Made by a program: the position numbers and the translations under genes. The notes below the pieces were generated by a model. The model saw only the letters and a list, made by a program, of their open reading frames with translations. It searched no databases and was not told where the DNA came from. A stretch of 64,000 nucleotides of DNA from Streptomyces caatingaensis (lineage in GTDB: Bacteria; Actinomycetota; Actinomycetes; Streptomycetales; Streptomycetaceae). Each line of letters starts with the position of its first letter. Position 1 is the stretch's first letter. Shown here piece by piece: positions 42,564-49,491 of the stretch. The DNA lies in the NCBI RefSeq assembly GCF_001187435.1, contig NZ_LFXA01000017.1, positions 620,001 through 684,000 on the forward strand, read 5' to 3'.

Positions 42564-43064
42564 TCATGGTCCGAGATCCATGATCTCCCCGCATGTGGCG
42601 CGTCCGGAGGCTGATGCTGATGTGTTGGCGTGACCGAGCCAGGTGAGGGCGCTGGTCGTCATCCATGCCCATTGCTTGGCCACTGGTGAAACACCCACAT
42701 GGGTACCGAATTGATACGACATGAGCCGGAGAGCCTGGACGTCGGCCATGCCGTCGGCCGACAGCTCGGGCAGCGAGGCGAACAGTTCGTGATGCGGGCG
42801 CGTATGGACCGCCTCGGCGACAGCAGTAGCGCGGATTGCTCGTAAGTCACTGGTGGCAGCGATCGGCCGGTCGAAACTGATCGAGTGGAGGCCAAGACAG
42901 ATGAGCGCCTGAGCCTTTGTGTCAATGTCCTCGGCCTTTGTCTCCCACCCCTGATACCAGCGGTGGATCCGCTCACGCAGCGCTGCGTCACGCATGGCTA
43001 GGTCGAAGACATGAGAGCCGAAGTTCCGGCAGAACTGCCACCGTTGCTCATTGCTGATCGTCAC
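42564..43064 (-). CDS. Hypothetical protein
   Basis: Encodes 166 residues from the GTG at 43064, with GGAGG seven bases before it. It is mostly helical, with aromatic and His-rich stretches (QRWQFCRNFGSHVFDLAMRD, RERIHRWYQGWETKAEDID, LPELSADGMADVQALRLMSY). There is no membrane segment or known motif. Codons ending in A or T are more frequent than in neighbouring chromosomal genes, fitting acquired DNA. No relative is recognised. The reading frame is complete, and it may be a surviving cargo gene of the element. Confidence 0.55.
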   Translation of the reverse strand: MTISNEQRWQFCRNFGSHVFDLAMRDAALRERIHRWYQGWETKAEDIDTKAQALICLGLHSISFDRPIAATSDLRAIRATAVAEAVHTRPHHELFASLPELSADGMADVQALRLMSYQFGTHVGVSPVAKQWAWMTTSALTWLGHANTSASASGRATCGEIMDLGP

Positions 43065-43249
43065 TGCTGGCCTCCGGTCGCTGTGGGAGCGAGCGCCGCC
43101 TCGCTCTCACAGCATTCCGGTGGCACGCAAAGACGGGAAGGGGGTGTTCAGGCGCACTTGACGTTGAGGAGCGAACTGTCCGCGTATCCTGTCTTCTGAG
43201 ACCCGCCGTCGGTGATCGTGACCCAGGTCCTCGACATGTAACTCCAGTC

Positions 43250-43506
43250 GATGTGCGCGGGTTCCGCTCGCCCGCGGCCAGACCGGAACGGATCGCGGCC
43301 TTGGCCTCGTGGTCCGACAGCCCGGCGTGCCGGGCCGCGCCGGCGAGCACGTCGGCGACCTGGGCGCGGTTGAGGCGCCCGGCAGCGCACAGGGTGCCGA
43401 GGCTGAACGCGGCACGGTTCAGCGTGCCGTTCCGGGTGCCGGGCTCCGCCTCGGCGACGGTGCGCAGTTCGGCCTCGACGGCGGCGGCCACGTACCCGCT
43501 GCCCAT
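43250..43506 (-). pseudogene. Fragment of a bifunctional DNA primase/polymerase (C-terminal end)
   Basis: On the minus strand about 85 codons read GYVAAAVEAELRTVAEAEPG, TRNGTLNRAAFSLGTL, LNRAQVADVLAGAARHAGLS and AAIRSGLAAGERNPR. I recognise this as the C-terminal segment of prim-pol proteins carried by Streptomyces integrative elements. Both sides are lost: the upstream edge abuts the integrase remnant head-to-head near 43510, and the downstream edge runs into unrelated sequence at about 43250. It cannot be functional. Confidence 0.6.
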
Positions 43507-43527
43507 GCGGCGGGAGCGACAGGGAAG

Positions 43528-44256
43528 GGCGACGCGGGGCCGCTCGGGGCGTACCCGGTCACCCTGCTTGCGGCAGCGTCCGGGCTGCGTCAGGGCGAGG
43601 TGTTCGGGCCCGAGGCCGAACATGTCGACTTTCTGCGCCGCGAGGTGAGGGTGCAGCAACAGCCCATGACCCCGGAAGAGGGCGTGCCTTACCTCGGTGG
43701 GCCGAAGACGCACGAGAGTCATCGCACCGTGCCGCTCGCCAAGTCGGCTATTGGCGCTCTTGCGGCGCATCTCGAGCGGTACCCCGTCGTCGAGACGGAG
43801 ACCGAGGATCGCACGAACCCGCGTAAGCCGCGCAGGCGTAAGGCTCGGCTGCTGTTCCTCAACGAGCACAACGAGCCTGTGCGGCGTGACGGTTGGGCGC
43901 ACGTCTGGCGGCGGATGGTAGGCAACGCGAACAAGGCGCTCACTGCGGCGCATGGTCGCGCCCACGCGACGTGGGTCAGGAAAGGGAAACCGGATGGGCA
44001 GGTGCCAGAACTCTTGCAGATCCCCGAAGGAACGAGCATGCACGACCTGCGCCACTTCTACGCGTCGCTGCTGATCGAGCACCGCGAGAACGTCAAGACA
44101 GTGCAGAAGCGACTCGGCCACGCCAAGCCGTCGATCACGCTCGATACCTGCACGCATCTGTGGCCGGACGACGAGGACACAACGAGGGCCGCCGTCGAGG
44201 AAGTCCTCGGCGATGTGCCCCCGTTGTGCCCTCCCCGCCGCGCCTATGGAGCATAA
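43528..44256 (+). pseudogene. Tyrosine recombinase (integrase), N-terminally truncated and active-site altered
   Basis: About 240 codons of the catalytic domain remain. The Arg I box is ASGLRQGEVFGPEAEHVDF. A beta-hairpin with THESHRTVPLAKSAI follows, then box II MHDLRHFYASLLI with His and Arg. LGHAKPSITLD comes next, but at the position of the nucleophilic tyrosine (usually D-T-Y) the sequence is D-T-C, codon TGC at 44149-44151. The N-terminal core-binding domain is absent; its place is taken by the oppositely oriented primase scrap. The 3' end lies 20 bases from the yajQ stop, the usual layout for an integrase next to its attachment site. Confidence 0.8.
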
Positions 44257-44276
44257 CCGCAGGTCAGCGCCCTAGA

Positions 44277-44295
44277 TCAGCGATAGTTGACGAAC
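44277..44295 (+). repeat. Right attachment-site copy within the 3' end of yajQ
   Basis: TCAGCGATAGTTGACGAAC, the reverse complement of the last codons of yajQ, paired with 39855-39873. The Tyr codon here is TAT, an A/T-ending codon unlike the rest of yajQ. This would fit replacement by the element's own copy. Confidence 0.6.
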
Positions 44296-44765
44296 TGGAG
44301 GGCGAAGTCCAGGTCCTTGCCCTTCAGCAGCGCGATGACGGCCTGGAGGTCGTCGCGGCTCTTGGAGGAGACGCGCAGCTCGTCGCCCTGGACCTGGGCC
44401 TTGACGCCCTTGGGGCCCTCATCGCGGATGATCTTGGCGACCTTCTTCGCGTTCTCCTGGGAGATGCCCTCCTGGAGGGACGCGAAGATCTTGTACTCCT
44501 TGCCGGAGAGCTGCGGCTCGCCGGCCTCCAGCGCCTTCAGCGAGATGCCCCGCTTGATGAGCTTGGACTGGAAGATGTCGAGGACCGCCTTGACGCGTTC
44601 CTCGCCGTTGGCGCGCATCTCGATCTTGTCGCCGGACCAGGCGATCGAGGCGCCGACGCCCTTGAAGTCGTAGCGCGTCGAGATCTCCTTGGCGGCCTGG
44701 TTGAGGGCGTTGTCGACCTCCTGCCGCTCGACCTTCGAGACGATGTCGAAACTGGAGTCGGCCAT
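44277..44765 (-). CDS. yajQ: YajQ family cyclic-di-GMP/nucleotide-binding protein
   Basis: Encodes 162 residues, the standard YajQ length, starting MADSSFDIVSKVERQEVDNA. Family sequences include STRYDFKGVGASIAW near residue 30, IFQSKLIKRGISLKALE near 75 and GDELRVSSKSRDDLQAVIAL near 125. YajQ proteins have two ferredoxin-like domains; some bind cyclic-di-GMP or nucleic acids. The ATG at 44765 is supported by the conserved N-terminus, and the extra upstream frame to 44879 is non-coding. The 3' end doubles as the attachment site of the decayed element, so the original terminator now lies 4.4 kb away. Confidence 0.94.
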   Translation of the reverse strand: MADSSFDIVSKVERQEVDNALNQAAKEISTRYDFKGVGASIAWSGDKIEMRANGEERVKAVLDIFQSKLIKRGISLKALEAGEPQLSGKEYKIFASLQEGISQENAKKVAKIIRDEGPKGVKAQVQGDELRVSSKSRDDLQAVIALLKGKDLDFALQFVNYR

Positions 44766-45002
44766 ATTGAGTTGGCTCCTCGTACGTAGATTTCCGTCAG
44801 GGGGCGCGGCGTGGGGGCGTCCCGTGGGAGCGCCGCCCGGCGGCGGCGCCGGGCCGGGCCGGGGACGGCCGCCCCGCAAGCCTAGTCACCCGGGGGCGGA
44901 TCGGGCGGCTGCGAACCGAGTGGCGGAGCACCCCTGGTCATCGGGTATGGTTTACGTCGTTGCCCCGGGGACTCGAAAGGGAATCCGAGGCGACGGACCC
45001 AT

Positions 45003-45084
45003 GGCGGTGTGCCCGAGTGGCCAATGGGAGCGGACTGTAAATCCGTCGGCTTAGCCTACCCAGGTTCGAATCCTGGCGCCGCCA
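45003..45084 (+). tRNA. tRNA-Tyr (GTA)
   Basis: 82 bases with a paired acceptor stem (GGCGGTG with CGCCGCC), anticodon GTA in the loop CTGTAAA, a long variable arm as expected for bacterial tRNA-Tyr, and the T arm GGTTCGAATCC. CCA is not encoded. A GGCCCCGTCCTTTCGAGGACGGGGC hairpin follows immediately and could terminate transcription. Confidence 0.95.
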
Positions 45085-45090
45085 CCGGTT

Positions 45091-45122
45091 GAGGCCCCGT
45101 CCTTTCGAGGACGGGGCTTTTC
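45091..45122 (+). terminator. Terminator after tRNA-Tyr
   Basis: CCCCGTCCT and AGGACGGGG form a 9-bp stem around TTCG, followed by CTTTTCC, seven bases after the tRNA. Confidence 0.75.
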
Positions 45123-45176
45123 CGTATGCCCGGACGATGCCCGGCCATGCCCGGACGTGCCCGGGCCGGTGCGGTC

Positions 45177-45839
45177 TCAGCCCGCGGCGACGGCCCGGAC
45201 GGCCGCGTCCACCGGTACGTCCCCGCCGATCAGTTCCAGCGTGCGGCCGGCCGTGCGCGGCTCGTCGAGCAGGGCCAGGAGGACGGCCGCGACGTCGTCG
45301 CGGGTGACCTCGCCGCGGCCGGTGGCCTCGCCCAGGGCGACCAGGCCCGTGCCGGGCTCGTCGGTCAGCCGGCCGGGGCGCAGGACCGTCCAGTCCAGGC
45401 CGGGCCGGGAGCGGACGTCCGCGTCGGCCGCGCCCTTGGCGCGCAGGTAGGCGGCGAAGACGGGGTCGGTGCCGGCCGGGGGCTCGCGGTCGGCGCCCAT
45501 CGCGGAGACGACGAGGAGGCGGCGGACGCCGGCGGCCTCGGCGGCGTCGGCGAAGAGCACGGCGGCGGCCCGGTCCACGGTGTCCTTGCGGGCGGCCCCG
45601 CTGCCCGGGCCCGCACCGGCCGCGAAGACGGCCGCGTCGGCGCCCTCCAGGTGCCGGGCGACGTCGGCGACGGACGCCGACTCCAGGTCGCAGACGACGG
45701 GTTCGGCCCCGGCGGCGAGCAGGTCGCCCGCCTGTTCGGGCCGGCGGACGACGCCGGCCACCTCGTCCCCGCGCGCGGCGAGCAACCGCTCCAGCCGCAG
45801 CGCGATCTGTCCATGTCCACCAGCGATCACAATGCGCAT
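45177..45839 (-). CDS. NAD(P)-binding (NmrA/SDR-like) oxidoreductase
   Basis: Encodes 220 residues. The Rossmann motif is at the start (MRIVIAGGHGQIALRLERLL, GGHGxI type). It is followed by DEVAGVVRRPEQ, the acidic VVCDLESASVADVARHLEGA and the strand AAVFAAGAGPGSG. A catalytic YxxxK is replaced by YLRAKGAADADVR, as in atypical extended short-chain dehydrogenases of the YtfG/NAD-dependent epimerase type. Its substrate is unknown. It is monocistronic, read leftward, 32 bases from the amidohydrolase on the same strand. Confidence 0.88.
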   Translation of the reverse strand: MRIVIAGGHGQIALRLERLLAARGDEVAGVVRRPEQAGDLLAAGAEPVVCDLESASVADVARHLEGADAAVFAAGAGPGSGAARKDTVDRAAAVLFADAAEAAGVRRLLVVSAMGADREPPAGTDPVFAAYLRAKGAADADVRSRPGLDWTVLRPGRLTDEPGTGLVALGEATGRGEVTRDDVAAVLLALLDEPRTAGRTLELIGGDVPVDAAVRAVAAG

Positions 45840-45871
45840 GATCCGACCGTACGCCGGGGCGCCGGGCGGGG

Positions 45872-47152
45872 TCAGGAGGGCGGTTCGCCGCCGCGCGGCG
45901 ACTGCCGGGGCAGCTCCAGGGCGGTCGTGCCGGCGCAGTGGCGGAACTCGCGGATCGCGCTCGTGCGGGCGACCACCCGGCCGCGGTGCACCACCAGGCG
46001 GCTGTAGCCGAGCGAGAGCACGCCGGCGATGCCGCCGCCGCGCACGGCCAGCAGCTCGGCCGGGAAGCCGGCCTCCACCCGCACCTCGGCGAGGCCCATG
46101 GCCTCCCGCGCCCGGCCGCTGACGGCCTCGTACGCCTCCTCGGGGGCCAGTTCGCCGCGCGAGGCGAGCAGGAAGGCGGCCTCCAGCGGGTCGCCGCGGC
46201 CGACCGGGTTGGCCGCGTCGCGGACGGCCCCGCTGCCGGCGGTGACGCGGACGCCCGCGGCGCGCAGCAGCCGGACCGGCGCGGACCGGGAGACGCGGTG
46301 CCGGGTCCGCGCGGTGAGGGCGCAGTCGCCCTGCGGCAGGCAGGCCACGGTCACCCCGGCGGCGGCGAGCTGCTCGGCGGCGCGCACGGCGGTCTCGCGG
46401 GGCAGCCGGGCGAGGCCGCCGCAGGGGCCGAGGGTGACGGCCGGGCGCAGCCCGCCCGCCATCGCGGCCAGCCGGGCCAGCCGGGGCGGGTCGTCGGCGT
46501 CGGTGTGCAGGTCGACGGCGCAGCCGTGCTCGGCGGCGACCCGCAGGACGGCCTCGGCGTAGCCGGTGGGGTCGGGGTCGAGGTCGGGACAGCCGCCGAC
46601 GGCGGTGGCGCCCATCTTGACCGCGTCCCGGAGCAAGGCCAGGCCGTCGGCGCCGGCGACGCCGGTGAGCAGCCGGGGGACGGCGACGGCGGTCAGGTCG
46701 GTGAGTTCGCGCAGGGTGCGCCGGGCGGCGAGGACGCCCTCGAGCGCGCGCAGGCCCTGGACGTCGCCGATGCGGACGTGCGAGCGCACGGCGGTGGCGC
46801 CGTGCCCGAGCTGGAGCAGGGCGGCCTCGGTGACGCGCCGCTGGACGTCCTCGACGCCGTCGGGGACGGGGCCGTCGAGGTCGGCGGTGAGCGCGGTGTC
46901 GCAGTGCGCGTGGGGGTCGGCGGGGGCGGGCAGGAGGAGGTAGCCGGAGAGGTCGCAGCGCACTCCCGGGGCGAGGCTGCCGGCCGTGCCGACGGCCTCG
47001 ATGCGGCCGCCGCTGAGGCGGACGTCCACGACGCGGCCGTCGGCGAGGTGTGCGTCACACAGCACCAGGGGGTTCTCGCCGGGGCCGCCGCCGGGCGGGG
47101 ACGTGGCGTCGCCGTCGGGGTTGCGTGCGGGCTGCGGCTGGTTGTCGGGCAT
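45872..47152 (-). CDS. Amidohydrolase family protein (cytosine deaminase-like)
   Basis: Encodes 426 residues. The amidohydrolase/TIM-barrel metal ligands are visible: PADPHAHCDTALTA near residue 78 (first HxH), and AVDLHTDADDPPRL near 215 supplies a later His. LGPCGGLARLPRETAVRAAE and GSGAVRDAANPVGRGDPLEA occupy the place of the final Asp region. The sequence resembles cytosine deaminase and related enzymes acting on C-N bonds of nucleobases or s-triazines. The Asp ligand context (GSGAVRD rather than GTDN) is unusual, so activity is uncertain. An N-terminal 28-residue Pro/Gly-rich leader precedes the domain. Confidence 0.82.
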   Translation of the reverse strand: MPDNQPQPARNPDGDATSPPGGGPGENPLVLCDAHLADGRVVDVRLSGGRIEAVGTAGSLAPGVRCDLSGYLLLPAPADPHAHCDTALTADLDGPVPDGVEDVQRRVTEAALLQLGHGATAVRSHVRIGDVQGLRALEGVLAARRTLRELTDLTAVAVPRLLTGVAGADGLALLRDAVKMGATAVGGCPDLDPDPTGYAEAVLRVAAEHGCAVDLHTDADDPPRLARLAAMAGGLRPAVTLGPCGGLARLPRETAVRAAEQLAAAGVTVACLPQGDCALTARTRHRVSRSAPVRLLRAAGVRVTAGSGAVRDAANPVGRGDPLEAAFLLASRGELAPEEAYEAVSGRAREAMGLAEVRVEAGFPAELLAVRGGGIAGVLSLGYSRLVVHRGRVVARTSAIREFRHCAGTTALELPRQSPRGGEPPS

Positions 47153-47336
47153 TGCGCTCCTACGGGCCGGGGCAGGCGTTCACGCAGCGTGGTCCGAGCG
47201 TAGGCCGCGTACGGAGCGGGTTCGGGGAGGGCGGCGACGGGCGGGCAATAGTCGTACCGGAGTGGTCCGGGAGGCGTACGGGGCGGTGCCGCGCGGGGCC
47301 CGGCGGGGCGTCGGGACGGGGGCCGCCCGATCGGAT

Positions 47337-47365
47337 TTCACCTTCGGCCGCAGACCGTGTAATGT
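47337..47365 (+). promoter_or_regulatory. Promoter of tRNA-Thr/tRNA-Met/rpmG
   Basis: TTCACC (47337-47342), a 17-base spacer, and TAATGT (47360-47365), 12 bases before the mature tRNA-Thr. Confidence 0.6.
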
Positions 47366-47376
47366 CTTCCTCGCTC

Positions 47377-47449
47377 GCCCCAATAGCTCAGTCGGCAGAG
47401 CGTCTCCATGGTAAGGAGAAGGTCAACGGTTCGATTCCGTTTTGGGGCT
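47377..47449 (+). tRNA. tRNA-Thr (GGT)
   Basis: 73 bases. The acceptor stem GCCCCAA pairs with TTGGGGC, the D arm is GCTCAGTCGGCAGAGC, the anticodon stem TCTCC/GGAGA encloses loop ATGGTAA with anticodon GGT, and the T arm is GGTTCGATTCC. CCA is not encoded. A short CCCCGCC/GGCGGGG hairpin lies between it and tRNA-Met. Confidence 0.95.
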
Positions 47450-47500
47450 CTGGTGTGAGAGGTTTCCCCGCCTTCGGGCGGGGAAGTTCTCCCGCATCAC

Positions 47501-47573
47501 AGCGGTGTAGCTCAGTCGGTAGAGCAAGCGGCTCATAATCGCTGTGTCACCGGTTCAAGTCCGGTCACCGCTA
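47501..47573 (+). tRNA. tRNA-Met (CAT)
   Basis: 73 bases. AGCGGTG pairs with CACCGCT, the D arm is GCTCAGTCGGTAGAGC, the anticodon loop CTCATAA carries CAT, and the T arm is GGTTCAAGTCC. The fully paired first base pair argues for an elongator rather than an initiator. A lysidine-modified tRNA-Ile(CAT) cannot be ruled out from sequence, but position before rpmG favours Met. Confidence 0.92.
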
Positions 47574-47580
47574 CACATAG

Positions 47581-47614
47581 TAGCCGATTGCGGGGTCGGT
47601 CCTCCGATCGGCTA
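47581..47614. promoter_or_regulatory. Inverted repeat between tRNA-Met and rpmG
   Basis: TAGCCGAT (47581-47588) and ATCGGCTA (47607-47614) are perfect inverted repeats. They overlap a possible -10 box (TACTCT, 47613-47618) for rpmG, so the hairpin could be an operator or a processing/termination structure. Confidence 0.35.
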
Positions 47615-47658
47615 CTCTTGTCTGCGTTTAATCCGTCCATCCGTCAAGGAGCACTCAC

Positions 47659-47823
47659 GTGGCTGCCACCGACGTCCGCCCGAAGATCACGCTGGCCTGC
47701 GTGGAGTGCAAGGAGCGGAACTACATCACCAAGAAGAACCGGCGCAACGACCCGGACCGTCTTGAGATGAAGAAGCACTGCCCGCGTTGCAACGCGCACA
47801 CCGCGCACCGCGAAACGCGATAA
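47659..47823 (+). CDS. rpmG: 50S ribosomal protein L33
   Basis: Encodes 54 residues from the GTG at 47659, with AAGGAGC upstream. The sequence starts VAATDVRPKITLACVECKER and continues NYITKKNRRNDPDRLEMKK and HCPRCNAHTAHRETR. Two CxxC pairs (CVEC and CPRC) are present, so this is the zinc-binding form of L33, unlike the cysteine-free form that zinc-starved streptomycetes express from another locus. It follows tRNA-Thr and tRNA-Met, as in many actinomycetes. Confidence 0.97.
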   Translation: MAATDVRPKITLACVECKERNYITKKNRRNDPDRLEMKKHCPRCNAHTAHRETR

Positions 47824-47905
47824 ACGCAACAGCCTGTTCATGAGGCCGTCCCCGTTTCCCGGGGGCGGCCTCGTGGCGTATCCCCACCCAGGAGGTGCCG
47901 AGCCG

Positions 47906-48358
47906 ATGGCGCTCGACCAGTCCTTCGTCGGACGGACCTATCCGGCCACCGCGCCCTACGAGGTCGGCCGGGAGAAGATCCGCGAATTCGCCGAGGCCAT
48001 CGGCGACGCGAACCCGGCGTACACCGATCCGGCCGCCGCCCGGGCGCTCGGGTACCCGGACGTGATCGCTCCGCCGACCTTCGTGTTCGCCGTCACGTTC
48101 AAGGCCGCCGGCGAGGTGATCCAGGACCCGCAGCTGGGCCTGGACTACAGCCGGGTCGTCCACGGCGACCAGCGCTTCGCGTACACCCGCCCGGTCCGCG
48201 CGGGGGACCGGCTGACGGTCACCTCCACCATCGAGAAGATCAAGTCGATGGCGGGCAGCGATTTCCTGACCATTCGCGGCGAGGTGCACGACGAGCGCGG
48301 TGAGCACGTCGTGACCGCCCACACGATGCTGGTGGCGCGCGCCGCCGAGGAGGCGTGA
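47906..48358 (+). CDS. MaoC/FAS1-like dehydratase, HadA-type subunit
   Basis: Encodes 150 residues from the ATG at 47906, with AGGAGGT upstream. It is a single hot-dog domain of the MaoC N-terminal type (SFVGRTYPATAPYEVGREKI, PAYTDPAAARALGYPDVIAP, FVFAVTFKAA). It resembles HadA/HadC, the non-catalytic partners of the mycobacterial (3R)-hydroxyacyl-ACP dehydratase. It lacks the D-x-N-P-x-H motif of catalytic subunits. The stop overlaps the ATG of the next gene, which has that motif, so the two form a heterodimer. Confidence 0.9.
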   Translation: MALDQSFVGRTYPATAPYEVGREKIREFAEAIGDANPAYTDPAAARALGYPDVIAPPTFVFAVTFKAAGEVIQDPQLGLDYSRVVHGDQRFAYTRPVRAGDRLTVTSTIEKIKSMAGSDFLTIRGEVHDERGEHVVTAHTMLVARAAEEA

Positions 48359-48792
48359 TGACGGCCCGGATCTCCTACGACGACGTCGAGGTCGGCACCG
48401 AGCTGCCCGCGGCGGAGTTCCCCGTGACGCGCGACACCCTGGTGCGCTACGCCGGTGCCTCGGGGGACTTCAACCCGATCCACTGGAACGAGAAGTTCGC
48501 CAAGGAGGTCGGTCTTCCGGACGTGATCGCGCACGGCATGTTCACCATGGCCGAGGCGGTCCGCGTGGTCACCGACTGGACGGGCGACCCGGGCGCCGTC
48601 GTCGAGTACGGGGTGCGCTTCACCAAGCCGGTCGTCGTGCCCAACGACGAGAAGGGCGCGGTGATCGAGGTCACCGGCAAGGTCGCGGCCAAGCTGGACG
48701 ACGAGGCGCGGACCGTGCGGGTGGACCTGGTGGCGACCAGCGACGGCCAGAAGGTGCTGGGCATGTCGCGGGCCGTCGTGCGGCTGGCGTAG
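48358..48792 (+). CDS. MaoC-like dehydratase, HadB-type catalytic subunit
   Basis: Encodes 144 residues. The catalytic hot-dog motif is GASGDFNPIHWNEKFAKEVG near residue 40, with Asp and His of the R-hydratase active site. It is followed by IAHGMFTMAEAVRVVTDW, a substrate-channel segment. It likely dehydrates a 3-hydroxyacyl thioester together with the upstream HadA-like subunit. I chose the ATG at 48358 rather than the GTG three bases earlier because the GAGGAGG Shine-Dalgarno is better spaced. The pair could serve fatty-acid elongation, but its true substrate is unknown. Confidence 0.9.
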   Translation: MTARISYDDVEVGTELPAAEFPVTRDTLVRYAGASGDFNPIHWNEKFAKEVGLPDVIAHGMFTMAEAVRVVTDWTGDPGAVVEYGVRFTKPVVVPNDEKGAVIEVTGKVAAKLDDEARTVRVDLVATSDGQKVLGMSRAVVRLA

Positions 48793-48819
48793 CCGGGCGG
48801 GGCCCGGGGGTTGCCCGAC

Positions 48820-48835
48820 TAGTGATCGATCACTA
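48820..48835. promoter_or_regulatory. Operator palindrome upstream of the TetR gene
   Basis: TAGTGATCGATCACTA is a perfect 16-bp palindrome 11 bases before the ATG of the TetR gene. A related half-site pair lies before the MFS gene (49458-49477). Confidence 0.65.
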
Positions 48836-48846
48836 ACCTTTCGTTC

Positions 48847-49389
48847 ATGGTCAGGATGAGCGCGGAGGAGCGGCGCGAGAGCGTCGTCCGGGCGGCGATC
48901 GCGGAGTTCGCGCGGGGTGGCTACCACGGCACCTCGACGGAGGCGATCGCCCGCCGGGTGGGGGTCTCCCAGCCCTATCTCTTCCGCCTCTTCCCGGGCA
49001 AGCAGGCGATCTTCCTCGCCGCGGTCGAGCGCTGCCAGCAGGAGATCCTGCGCACCTTCGAGGAGGCGTCCGAGGGGGTCGCCCCGGAGGACGCCAAGCG
49101 CACGATGGGCCTGGCCTACGAGGACCTGATCGCGCGCGACCGGGACACGCTGCTGATGCTGCTCCAGATGTGCGTCGCGGTGGCCGCCGCGGAGGCGGCG
49201 GGCGACATGGAGTTCGGCCGCCCGATCCGGGCCGGCTGGGAGAAGCTGCGGGACCACGTGCACGCCGCGCTCGGCGGCGACGCCAAGGCGTCGTCCCGGT
49301 TCATGGGGCACGGGATGCTCATCAACGCCCTGGTGTCCCTGGGTTTCCCCACGGATCACCGGGTCTGGGACGGGCTGCCGCAGGAGTGA
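48847..49389 (+). CDS. TetR family transcriptional regulator
   Basis: Encodes 180 residues. The N-terminal DNA-binding domain is typical: RESVVRAAIAEFARGGYHGT, STEAIARRVGVSQPYLFRLF and PGKQAIFLAAVERC. The C-terminal ligand-binding part is helical (YEDLIARDRDTLLMLLQMCV). ATG at 48847; the perfect palindrome at 48820-48835 immediately upstream suggests autoregulation. It faces the same way as the adjacent MFS transporter gene 102 bases downstream, which it very likely represses. Confidence 0.93.
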   Translation: MVRMSAEERRESVVRAAIAEFARGGYHGTSTEAIARRVGVSQPYLFRLFPGKQAIFLAAVERCQQEILRTFEEASEGVAPEDAKRTMGLAYEDLIARDRDTLLMLLQMCVAVAAAEAAGDMEFGRPIRAGWEKLRDHVHAALGGDAKASSRFMGHGMLINALVSLGFPTDHRVWDGLPQE

Positions 49390-49457
49390 CCCCGCCCCGC
49401 ACGCCGGGCGGCGCGTCCCGCCGCCCGTGTTTTCCGGCTTCTTTTTTGGCTCGCAAA

Positions 49458-49477
49458 GTTAGTGACTGATTAATAAC
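49458..49477. promoter_or_regulatory. Operator candidate upstream of the MFS gene
   Basis: GTTAGTGACTGATTAATAAC is an imperfect palindrome whose left half (TTAGTGA) matches the half-site of the TetR-gene operator read on the minus strand. It lies 14 bases before the MFS start, overlapping the likely promoter. Confidence 0.55.
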
Positions 49478-49491
49478 TCTCAGGGGGAGAG

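Larger units (their letters stand above)
39855..44295. mobile_element. Decayed integrative element (AICE-type remnant) at the 3' end of yajQ
   Basis: A 4.4-kb segment between two imperfect copies of the last codons of yajQ (39855-39873 and 44277-44295). It contains a truncated tyrosine integrase directly beside the intact yajQ, a fragment of a primase/polymerase, a broken regulator/SLOG-like pair, a DUF7848-type protein and orphan ORFs. Base composition and codon use are less GC-biased than in flanking genes. No intact transfer gene, replication initiator or excisionase is left. It is probably immobile. The boundaries are inferred from the direct repeat. Confidence 0.7.

Noticed and set aside
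42094..42672. 192-codon minus-strand frame over the orphan at 42211-42528
   Set aside because: The plus-strand frame has the ribosome binding site and better third-position GC bias over its first 65 codons.
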